Assembly: GCA_905235435.1 (NCBI GenBank)
Contig: CAJOLD010000010.1
Coordinates: 1-55,386 of the forward strand
Length of the DNA: 55,386 nucleotides
Direction: 5' to 3'
Source: an uncultured Lachnospiraceae bacterium
GTDB taxonomy: Bacteria > Bacillota > Clostridia > Lachnospirales > Lachnospiraceae
Positions 25,771 to 33,240 of this stretch are shown in pieces. The notes under the pieces are model-generated. The model was not told where the DNA came from. It saw nothing but the letters and a program-made list of their open reading frames with translations, and ran no database searches. The translations under genes and the position numbers were made by a program. Position 1 is the stretch's first letter, and every line of letters starts with the position of its first letter.

Positions 25771-27180
25771 TCACGCTTCGTCGTAAACGATCTTGTTGAG
25801 CGCGCTCAGATAGGCTCTGATCGAAGCCCCGATGATATCCGTGGAGATACCGGTCCCGGAGTAGACCCTGCCGCCGGCACGCAGCTTGACCAGCGCGCTG
25901 CCCATGGCGTCTCTGCCCTCGGTGACCGTCTGGATCTGGAAGTCATCCAGCTCGTAATGATGCCCGATGATCTGCTCGATCGCCTGGAAAGCGGCGTCGA
26001 TGGGGCCGTCGCCGATGCCTACGCCGCGAAGTCCCTCTCCGTCCTTTTCAAGGAGGATGTTGGCCGTCGCCGTGATCACATTTCCGCTGTTGATCACATA
26101 ATTCCCGATCCTGTAGGTAGAAGGCACCTGCATCGCGCTGCTGGCAACGATCGCGTCAAGCTCCTTGGAGCCGACAAAGTGCTTCTTTCCGGCAACACGG
26201 CGGAACTCCTCGAACACCTTCGCGTAGTCCTCCTCGCTCAGATCATAGCCGAGCTGGCGCACGACGCGGGTGACCTCCGTGATATCGTCATTGGCATCCA
26301 GACAGACGTTTGCCGCGTCGTCCAGAGAGAGATTGGAAAAGATGGATTCCTCCTCCGGCTGGGGATGAAGGATCCTCGAAAGCTGCCCGACCACGCGGGA
26401 GAGCTCGGTCACGCGCATCTGCGTCGTGATATCCAGTTCATTCCCCTTGACCTGCACGAATTTCGCGAGTGCCTCCATGGAGGGGTATCCCTCGCCGAGG
26501 GTCGTGCACTTCACGCCGGCCGCGCCTTCCTTGACCGCTGCCGCGGCGCAGGCGAGGGCCATTCCGATCTCGTCAGTGATCTCTACATAAAGCTCGATAT
26601 CCTCAAGCCCCGGTACATTCTCCCGGATCCCGGCGATGAAGCTGCCGAATTCATCGGGAAGCATCACGCCCGCCGTATCGCAGACGGTGATCTTGTCCGC
26701 GCCGGCATCGATCGCCGTGTTGAGCGCCTTATAAAGGAACTCCTGCTCCGCCCTGGTCGCGTCGACGGCGGAGAATTCCACATGCTCGCTGCAGCTCCTG
26801 CCCTTTGAGACCGTCTCTTTGATCAGGTCGAGCATGGCGGGTGCTTTCTTGTGGCAGGTGTATTCCATCTGGACCGTCGAGACCGGACAAAGGATATTCA
26901 GCTTCGGCTTGGCGGCGCTGCGCACCGTCTCCCAGGTCTCCTCCACATTCCCCGCGGAGATGTCGACCGCTGCCGAGATCCTTGTGACCGCCATGGATGC
27001 GATCGTACTGTTCGCCAGCTTGTCGGCCCTGCTCCCGGTAATGGGCGCAAGCTCGATCGTGTCCGCGCGCAGCCTGTCCAGGCTCCTCGCGATCTCCAGC
27101 TTCTCCTTAAAGGAAAGTTCCACTCCCCTCTGGGCGCCGGCCCATCTCAGCGTCATGTCGATAAACTTCAGAGTCCTCAT
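25771..27180 (-). CDS. 2-isopropylmalate-synthase-like protein lacking the catalytic metal ligands
   Basis: A protein of 469 residues. The C-terminal about 100 residues are a clear LeuA allosteric domain (GDGPIDAAFQAIEQIIG; GRVYSGTGISTDIIGASIRA). The N-terminal part is an HMGL-type TIM barrel but altered: the usual D-T-T-L-R-D-G-E-Q reads DMTLRWAGAQ (Trp13 for the metal Asp), and the H-x-H-N-D site reads VEITDEIG (Val199 and Ile201 for the histidines). CDTAGVMLPDE is kept. It therefore may not be a normal synthase. It follows a T-box leader, so it belongs to an amino-acid-responsive unit. A divergent acyl-CoA-dependent enzyme or a regulatory pseudoenzyme are both possible. Confidence 0.85.
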   Translation of the reverse strand: MRTLKFIDMTLRWAGAQRGVELSFKEKLEIARSLDRLRADTIELAPITGSRADKLANSTIASMAVTRISAAVDISAGNVEETWETVRSAAKPKLNILCPVSTVQMEYTCHKKAPAMLDLIKETVSKGRSCSEHVEFSAVDATRAEQEFLYKALNTAIDAGADKITVCDTAGVMLPDEFGSFIAGIRENVPGLEDIELYVEITDEIGMALACAAAAVKEGAAGVKCTTLGEGYPSMEALAKFVQVKGNELDITTQMRVTELSRVVGQLSRILHPQPEEESIFSNLSLDDAANVCLDANDDITEVTRVVRQLGYDLSEEDYAKVFEEFRRVAGKKHFVGSKELDAIVASSAMQVPSTYRIGNYVINSGNVITATANILLEKDGEGLRGVGIGDGPIDAAFQAIEQIIGHHYELDDFQIQTVTEGRDAMGSALVKLRAGGRVYSGTGISTDIIGASIRAYLSALNKIVYDEA

Positions 27181-27253
27181 CTTTTACCTCTCTTTCATAA
27201 ACATCCGTTTTCATTGCCCCGCCGCCTCCGCGGCGTTTTCCGGAGCTCCAGGG

Positions 27254-27568
27254 AAAAAAACGTCCCGGAGGCTCACATGAGAATGAACCTCCGGGACGAT
27301 TAGATTCTTCATCTGATCGCGGTACCACCCGGATTGCTGCTGCTGCAGCCGCTCAGCGGCACTCGGAATAAGTGCCCGGCCATGGTAACGGAGCCTGCCG
27401 GATCCTCCTACACAGCACGCGCAGCGCATGCGCGCAAAGCCTTCAGAAGACCTGCTCTGGCATGAGACTGCTCCTTGCGCTCACTCCGGCTCTCACCAGC
27501 CGCCGGCTCTCTGTAGTGGTAGGCAATTCGCATAGTGCCGTCATCGCATTTATGTGTTATCCATTTGA
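27254..27568 (-). promoter_or_regulatory. T-box leader with terminator
   Basis: The conserved T-box GGGTGGTACCGCG lies at 27330-27318 on the minus strand. After it comes a strong terminator: CGTCCCGGAGG (27298-27288) and CCTCCGGGACG (27271-27261) followed by seven T. Upstream, AGAGAGCCGG and GGTGAGAGCCGG match the distal part of Stem I. A candidate specifier is CTC (27466-27464), a leucine codon, just before ATGCCAGAGC; this was chosen by eye without folding. Uncharged tRNA would favour the antiterminator and allow transcription of the isopropylmalate-synthase-like gene and perhaps the genes beyond. Confidence 0.93.
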
Positions 27569-27574
27569 GACAAA

Positions 27575-27603
27575 ATTCTACTGGATAAAACTGTTTTTGT
27601 CAA
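27575..27603 (-). promoter_or_regulatory. Promoter of the T-box operon, overlapping the degV stop
   Basis: On the minus strand TTGACA (27598-27603), a 17-bp spacer and TAGAAT (27575-27580). The -35 box overlaps the last codons of degV, so the two units abut without a separate intergenic space. Confidence 0.85.
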
Positions 27604-28499
27604 CCCCTGAATTCTCTTATACTTCCCTCCGGGCCCCGGAAGAAAAGGACCACTGTGCCGGGCCCCAGATGAACGCCGATCGTCGCTCCCACAAGGAAGG
27701 TCTCTATCTTGCCGCGAAGCTGCGGGAATGCCTCTTCAACGCGCTCCTGCAGTTCCTTTCCGAGAGCGGCGTCCGTATGGCTGATATAGCATTTTCCGCT
27801 GTATGCCTCCCCTCCGTCCGCCCGCTCCTTCATGATCTGTACCAGCCTGCCGAGCGCTTTTTTCTTATTCCTGACCTTCTCCGTGACCGTAAGGGTGCCT
27901 TCGGCGGTGAGCGTTACAAAGGGGCAGATATTAAGGAGCTTCCCGATGAGCCCCGCTGCCGGCTTCACCCTTCCTCCCTTTATCAGGAACGTCAGGTCCG
28001 TGGAAAGGACCCAGGTGTTGAATTCCTGCAGATGCGCCTTCAGCCAGGCCGCCGCTTCCTCCGGCCCGTACCCCTGATCGCGCAGATCCGCGGCAGTGTC
28101 CACGACCATCCCGTAGCCGGAAGAGCCGTTCAGGGAGTCTACCAGCACGATCTTTCTCTCCGGGTATTTCTCCAGCAGCTCCTTTCTCGCGTTCACCGCG
28201 GAATTCAGTGTGCCGGAAATGCCGGAGGACAGAGTGATGTGAAGGATGTCCAGGCCCTGCTCCAGGAATCTCTCAAAGTGCTCGAGATACGCGCCCACTG
28301 TCACCTGGGAGCTGTGCGCCTCCTCCCCCGCGAGCATCCGCGAAAAAAGCTGTTCCTGCGTGATCGTGACGCCCATATCATCTTCAATATCCTCATCCCC
28401 CACAACAATGTGAAAGGGGACCGTATAGATCTGTCTCCGCTCATACCATGCATGATCAAGATCCGCGGTCGAACAGCAGCTTACTACATAATCATTCAT
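27600..28499 (-). CDS. DegV family fatty-acid-binding protein
   Basis: A protein of 299 residues starting MNDYVVSCCSTADLDHAW, with AAGGAG 6 nt before the ATG. Typical DegV features are the N-terminal STADL, SSQVTVGAYLEHFE, HITLSSGISGTLNSAVNA and the C-terminal IGVHLGPGTVVLFF. Members bind a fatty acid between two alpha/beta domains and can serve as FakB subunits presenting exogenous fatty acids to the kinase FakA; no fakA is in the window. A TTCACA-N17-TATAAT promoter lies upstream. Confidence 0.94.
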   Translation of the reverse strand: MNDYVVSCCSTADLDHAWYERRQIYTVPFHIVVGDEDIEDDMGVTITQEQLFSRMLAGEEAHSSQVTVGAYLEHFERFLEQGLDILHITLSSGISGTLNSAVNARKELLEKYPERKIVLVDSLNGSSGYGMVVDTAADLRDQGYGPEEAAAWLKAHLQEFNTWVLSTDLTFLIKGGRVKPAAGLIGKLLNICPFVTLTAEGTLTVTEKVRNKKKALGRLVQIMKERADGGEAYSGKCYISHTDAALGKELQERVEEAFPQLRGKIETFLVGATIGVHLGPGTVVLFFRGPEGSIREFRG

Positions 28500-28566
28500 T
28501 GTCTTCTCCTTCGCTGTCATGATAGCGCTTTGTGCCATGTCATGTAGTATGTTAAACTACGTCCGC

Positions 28567-28595
28567 ATTATATCATGGTTTCCTCAGCATGTGAA
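28567..28595 (-). promoter_or_regulatory. Promoter of degV
   Basis: On the minus strand TTCACA (28590-28595), a 17-bp spacer and TATAAT (28567-28572), lying between the flavodoxin-fold gene stop and degV. Confidence 0.78.
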
Positions 28596-28613
28596 GAGAC
28601 AATAAATCCTGTT

Positions 28614-29162
28614 TTATAACTGTTCGATGGCCTCCCGCAGGATCCGTTCCGGATCCGCCCCGAGGATATCGAGTCCTGACGCGCTGACCTTCCGGACCTT
28701 CGGAATGTTATAGAATTGCTCCGCCAGCGTTTTCACGTACTCATAGCCGTACTCCCAGGGGAGATACTGTCCGCCGGCCGTGGTCACATAGATGAGTTCC
28801 TCCGCCCTGCACAGCCCCCGCGGATAGCCGTCGTCCGTGTAGACAAAGGTGATGCCGCGCACGCAGATCTGCTCGAAATACTGTTTCAGCGCAGCCGGGA
28901 ACGAAAGATCCCAGTACGGCGCCGCGATCACGATCCTGTCGGCGGCGGCGAACTGCCGCGCCAGTCCAAACAGCGGATCATCAAAGGCCTCCTTTTCGAT
29001 CAGGCTGTCCCTGCGGCAAAGGAAGCTCTCGTCCACGGCGGGAAAGCGGATCTCCTCAAGGCGAAGCTCGGTCACCGTATCGTTAAGGCCGGAAAGCACG
29101 GCGTCCGCAAGTCTTTTTGTGCGCGATTCCTTCCTGACGCACGCATTGACAAATAAGATCAT
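28614..29162 (-). CDS. Flavodoxin-fold NAD(P)H-dependent oxidoreductase
   Basis: A protein of 182 residues. The N-terminal MILFVNACVRKESRTKRLAD matches the FMN phosphate-binding loop of the NQO/AzoR-type flavodoxin fold. RIVIAAPYWDLSFPAALKQY is the typical second motif, and VTTAGGQYLPWEYG fits the third FMN-contact loop. It probably reduces quinones, azo compounds or similar electrophiles. It starts 12 bp after the P-type ATPase stop and is probably cotranscribed. Confidence 0.9.
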   Translation of the reverse strand: MILFVNACVRKESRTKRLADAVLSGLNDTVTELRLEEIRFPAVDESFLCRRDSLIEKEAFDDPLFGLARQFAAADRIVIAAPYWDLSFPAALKQYFEQICVRGITFVYTDDGYPRGLCRAEELIYVTTAGGQYLPWEYGYEYVKTLAEQFYNIPKVRKVSASGLDILGADPERILREAIEQL

Positions 29163-29174
29163 CTTCTGTCTCCT

Positions 29175-31829
29175 TTAACTGTCTTTTTTTGCGGTCCCGG
29201 TGTCCTTCCCCCTGACCAGGCTGAGCAGAGCATTGATCATAACGCCGCACACTGCTGTCAGCAGGATGATTCCGATGTCGCCGGCCGTGACGTTTGCAAG
29301 CTTTAACAGCGCGCGCATCGGCGGGCAGACGAGCACAAAGAGCTGAAGAAGGATGCCGATCAGGCAGGTCAGGTTCAGTGCCCTGTTATTCCATGATTCT
29401 TTGCTGAAAAAGGCCAGTTTCCCCGGCGTCTTGCAGACATATGCCATCAGCATCTCGTTGACGGCCAGCGTGGTAAAGCAGTAGGTCCGGCACATCGCGA
29501 GCATCTGCGGGTCGCGGAGCGCCGCCGGCATGGCGGCTCCCGTCTTATGATTCAGGATAAGGGGCAGCAGATAGGCGAAAAGCGCGGTACCTCCGCCGAC
29601 GATGCCCTGGATGACGATGCTGATGTAATCCCGCTTTGAAAGCAGTCCCGCGGAAACATCCCTCGGTTTTTCCTTCATGACTTCATCCGTGCTCTTATCC
29701 ATGCCGAGGGCAAGAGACGGCGCGGTATCTGTCATCAGGTTGACCCAGAGGATCTGGATGGTCGTCAGCGGGGAAGCAAGGCCCGTAAGCATCGCGGCAG
29801 CCATCAGGACCACCTCGCCGCAGTTGGAACGCAGCAGATAAATGACCGATTTGCGGATATTGTTGAAGAGGTTCCTTCCCTCCATCACCGCATTCCGGAT
29901 GGTGATGAAATTGTCATCCACCAGGATCATCTCGGCCGCGTCCTTGGCGACCTCCGTACCGCCCTTCCCCATCGACACGCCGATATCGGCAGCCTTCAGG
30001 GACGGGGCATCGTTGACGCCGTCGCCGGTCATGGACACGATCTTGCCGTGGCTCTGGAAAGCCTGCACGATCTGCACCTTATTCTCGGGAGAAACGCGGG
30101 CGAAGACACGGTAGTTGACCACATTTTTCCGGAACTCCTCCGGATCCATCGCGTCGATCTCCTGGCCGGAAATACACTGGGAGATATCATCCGCAATATC
30201 CAGCGCCTGCGCGATGGCAAAAGCGGTGATCTTGTAGTCTCCCGTGATCATTGCCACTGTGATCCCCGCGCCGTGGCACTCGTCGATCGTTTCCTTTACC
30301 TGCTCCTTCGGAGGATCGATCATGCCGGCGAGGCCGACGAAGATCATATCTTTTTCCTGCGGCGCCGTATCTCCCTCACGGTAAGCGAGGGAAAGGACGC
30401 GCAGGGCTCTTCCGCTCATCGCATCCGCGGCAGCGACTGCCGCTTTGATATCTTCCTGCGTGATGGGGCGTACGCCGTTTTCGTCGAGGATCCTGTCACA
30501 GCGTCCGATCACGGAATCGATGGCGCCTTTCGTGAAGGAAATATTTCCTGCTTTCCCTTCCTCACCGGAAGCGCACAGGACGGTCATCATCTTCCGGTCC
30601 GAATCGAACGGCATCTCATCGAACCGCCTGTATCCGCCCATGACGGCTTCGTAGTCCTCCCGGTTCTCCTCCCCGTATTTGACAAAGGCGATCTCTGTCG
30701 GATCTCCGGTCCCTTCCTGTGTCTCTGTATCGTAGGTGGAATCATTGCATACGCAAAAGCCGGTCACGAGCTGCCAAAAGACCTTGCCGGAGGGATCCGC
30801 CCCGCCCAGTGCCGCATCGTCTGCTTCCGCCTCCCGGCCGTTCAGATACCAGCGGACGACGGTCATCCTGTTCTGCGTAAGCGTACCCGTCTTATCGGTG
30901 CAGATCACGTCGACCGCGCCGAGCGTCTCCACGGCATAGAGCTGTTTGACGATCGCGCTGCGTTCGCTCATCTTCTTGATGCCCGATGAAAGGACCAGCG
31001 TTACGACCGTCGCAAGGCCCTCCGGGATGACGGCGACCGCAAAGGCAATGGAGATCATGAGCGTTTCGATCACGTCGGACTGATAGACCGCGACCTGAAG
31101 AATATACAGCAGGATACAGAGGACGATGCCTGCGAGTCCCAGTACCTTTGAGAGTTTATCAAGGTTCTGCTGCAGCGGCGTCTGATTCTTCGTGATCGTG
31201 TGCAGCATGCCGGATATCTTGCCGATCTCCGTATTGTCACCGATCGCCTCAACAACGCCTTCCCCTCTGCCGTATTCCACAAGCGTCGTCATGAAGGCTT
31301 TATCCAGCCGTTCGCCGATCGGCGTATCCGGACCGCTCTTCTGCAAAGCGTCCTTTTCCTCCGCGACCGACTCACCGGTCAGGGCGGACTCGTTGATCTT
31401 CAGGGAGCTTGTCGCGACAAGCCTGATATCCGCGGGAACGACCGCGCCGGCCTCCAGCATCACGTAATCACCGACGACCAGATCCTCCGAGGAGATCTCC
31501 TGCTGCACCCCGTCGCGGATGACGACCGCGGTCGCGACGGTCATGCTTCTCAGCGAATCGACCGATTTCTGCGCGGACACCTCCTGCGCTGTACCGATGA
31601 CAACGTTGATGACCACGACGATCAGAATGATCAGGCCGTCCGCCAGCTGATTCGTCGCGAAAGAAATGACTGACGCGACAAGAAGAAGCAGAAGAAGCGG
31701 CGATCTCATCTGCTCCATAATGATCAGAAGCAGCGACCGCTGTTTCCCCTGCGTAAGAACATTTCTGCCTTCACTCTGCCTCCTTTGGACTTCCTCCGTG
31801 GTCAGGCCTTTTTTCACATTTTGCTCCAT
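29175..31829 (-). CDS. Cation-translocating P-type ATPase, Ca2+ (type II) class
   Basis: A protein of 884 residues. Motifs include LKINESALTGESVAEEKD (actuator TGES), VICTDKTGTLTQN (phosphorylated Asp), the nucleotide-domain region FTKGAIDSVIGRC, MTGDGVNDAPSLKAADIG in the hinge, and C-terminal membrane helices. Membrane helix 4 reads FAVAVIPEGLATVVT, which has the PEGL motif of SERCA/PMR1-type pumps. It likely exports Ca2+ (possibly Mn2+) from the cytoplasm. It has a promoter that overlaps the end of the NlpC/P60 gene. Confidence 0.95.
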   Translation of the reverse strand: MEQNVKKGLTTEEVQRRQSEGRNVLTQGKQRSLLLIIMEQMRSPLLLLLLVASVISFATNQLADGLIILIVVVINVVIGTAQEVSAQKSVDSLRSMTVATAVVIRDGVQQEISSEDLVVGDYVMLEAGAVVPADIRLVATSSLKINESALTGESVAEEKDALQKSGPDTPIGERLDKAFMTTLVEYGRGEGVVEAIGDNTEIGKISGMLHTITKNQTPLQQNLDKLSKVLGLAGIVLCILLYILQVAVYQSDVIETLMISIAFAVAVIPEGLATVVTLVLSSGIKKMSERSAIVKQLYAVETLGAVDVICTDKTGTLTQNRMTVVRWYLNGREAEADDAALGGADPSGKVFWQLVTGFCVCNDSTYDTETQEGTGDPTEIAFVKYGEENREDYEAVMGGYRRFDEMPFDSDRKMMTVLCASGEEGKAGNISFTKGAIDSVIGRCDRILDENGVRPITQEDIKAAVAAADAMSGRALRVLSLAYREGDTAPQEKDMIFVGLAGMIDPPKEQVKETIDECHGAGITVAMITGDYKITAFAIAQALDIADDISQCISGQEIDAMDPEEFRKNVVNYRVFARVSPENKVQIVQAFQSHGKIVSMTGDGVNDAPSLKAADIGVSMGKGGTEVAKDAAEMILVDDNFITIRNAVMEGRNLFNNIRKSVIYLLRSNCGEVVLMAAAMLTGLASPLTTIQILWVNLMTDTAPSLALGMDKSTDEVMKEKPRDVSAGLLSKRDYISIVIQGIVGGGTALFAYLLPLILNHKTGAAMPAALRDPQMLAMCRTYCFTTLAVNEMLMAYVCKTPGKLAFFSKESWNNRALNLTCLIGILLQLFVLVCPPMRALLKLANVTAGDIGIILLTAVCGVMINALLSLVRGKDTGTAKKDS

Positions 31830-31877
31830 CCGCTTTCCCTCTTCTTTGAATACGACGGGTTTCTGCTGCTACATCGT

Positions 31878-31906
31878 AGTATATCATATCTCTGTGACGC
31901 TTGTAA
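31878..31906 (-). promoter_or_regulatory. Promoter of the P-type ATPase gene
   Basis: On the minus strand TTACAA (31901-31906), a 17-bp spacer and TATACT (31878-31883). It is embedded in the last codons of the NlpC/P60 gene. Confidence 0.75.
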
Positions 31907-33203
31907 TGCTGTCCAGCCATGAGGCGCCGTTCTTCCGGAAGACGGATTCCAGTTCCGTCACGGCAACGCCGCGGATGGGCACAAGCTCCCCGCCGTATAC
32001 GGCGGAGCCCGCAGCGCTGATGACGTATCCGCGGCCTCCCCGCATTCCGAGCCAGATCATGATGTGGCCCGGCATGTACAAAAACGCCCCCGGAGAAACC
32101 TTTTCAAGCAGGCAGCGTTTCTGATCCGCAGGCATCCCGGATACATCCGTCCGCAGGGCCGGTTCCATCCCGGCCTCACCGGCCGCGCCGCGCGGCAGCA
32201 CAAAGCCGAAGCAGCAGAAGATCTCGTGGATGATCCCGGAGCAGTCGCCGGCGTTATGCGCCCCGCCCCAGCCGTACACGTCCCCGCAAAGCTTGAACAC
32301 CTGACGGATCTCGTTTTCGCGCGTATAGGGCATCAGACCCGGCATCACATCCTCTGAAACGGGGATCAGGAAATACTCATCCCGGATCATTCCGTCCTCT
32401 CCCCGCACGGGCAGCAGGGCGACGTAATTGCCGAAGGTCCCCCGCCCGCGCACATAGATGGGCGCCTCCGCCGGCGGAACGAGCGGCAGATGGGTCCCCA
32501 TGGGCAGCAGCTGCCCCGCAAGCTCCGGGCAGAAGGGGTCGTCAAAGAGGCGGAGCAATCTTCCGCAGACGGTGAGTACCTGTCCGGGGCGCCTGCGCCT
32601 CTCCCAGTCCTCTTTATCCCTGCAGAGAGCGATACATTCTTTTCTGACCCATCCGGCCAGGTTGTAAAAAATGCAGAACGCCCACTCCCCGTCGCGGCTC
32701 TCGTGAATCACAAGAAGCGGCAGGAAGGGCATGCATTCGGAGGAGGTATTCAGGTCGCAGTAACGCTCAGAGGCGTCTTCGCCCATAAAGTCCGCGGCCG
32801 GGAACATATTGATCATGCCCCTGCGCACGGAAAAGCCCCGCCGGATGGCGGCTTCATCAGGGATAAGCTCCAGGGCCCTGTTCGCAAGGACCTTCTCCCA
32901 GTACGCCCGGTCCGTCGGCTTTCCGCCCACGAACCTGCCGGGCGGATCCGGCGCTTCGTAGATCCCGATCATCTTTCGCACCTCGGCGCGCGAAAAAGTA
33001 TCCGGCGCATCATCCAGGCTGACGAAAAGGTCCTCCCCGAAAGCCGTTCCCATGCGCAGGTCCCGGTTGAAGCATCCGATCTCTTCCGGCGTCAGGATGA
33101 CTTTATCCATCCCGGGGGCGATCCACTCCTCCGGCCTCATCATCTCCGGCGCCACGTGATCCATCCGCCGGACAACTCCGTTATCATTTCTATTCCTGTT
33201 CAT
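31884..33203 (-). CDS. Cytoplasmic NlpC/P60 cysteine peptidase with SH3b-like domains
   Basis: A protein of 439 residues with no signal peptide or membrane segment. The C-terminal domain has the NlpC/P60 site: Cys321 in NAGDCSGIIHEIF and His380 in MPGHIMIWLG. The middle (about 125-285) looks like two SH3b-type domains (FSVRRGMINMFPAAD; YNLAGWVRKECIAL), as in YkfC-type gamma-D-glutamyl-L-diamino acid endopeptidases. A role in trimming recycled cell-wall peptides is inferred from the family. It is the last gene of a tightly spaced run that starts with the amino-acid transporter. Confidence 0.85.
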   Translation of the reverse strand: MNRNRNDNGVVRRMDHVAPEMMRPEEWIAPGMDKVILTPEEIGCFNRDLRMGTAFGEDLFVSLDDAPDTFSRAEVRKMIGIYEAPDPPGRFVGGKPTDRAYWEKVLANRALELIPDEAAIRRGFSVRRGMINMFPAADFMGEDASERYCDLNTSSECMPFLPLLVIHESRDGEWAFCIFYNLAGWVRKECIALCRDKEDWERRRRPGQVLTVCGRLLRLFDDPFCPELAGQLLPMGTHLPLVPPAEAPIYVRGRGTFGNYVALLPVRGEDGMIRDEYFLIPVSEDVMPGLMPYTRENEIRQVFKLCGDVYGWGGAHNAGDCSGIIHEIFCCFGFVLPRGAAGEAGMEPALRTDVSGMPADQKRCLLEKVSPGAFLYMPGHIMIWLGMRGGRGYVISAAGSAVYGGELVPIRGVAVTELESVFRKNGASWLDSITSVTEI

Positions 33204-33240
33204 TTTTTCCGTTCTCCCGCGGGGGCGTCCCGGCGTCTGC

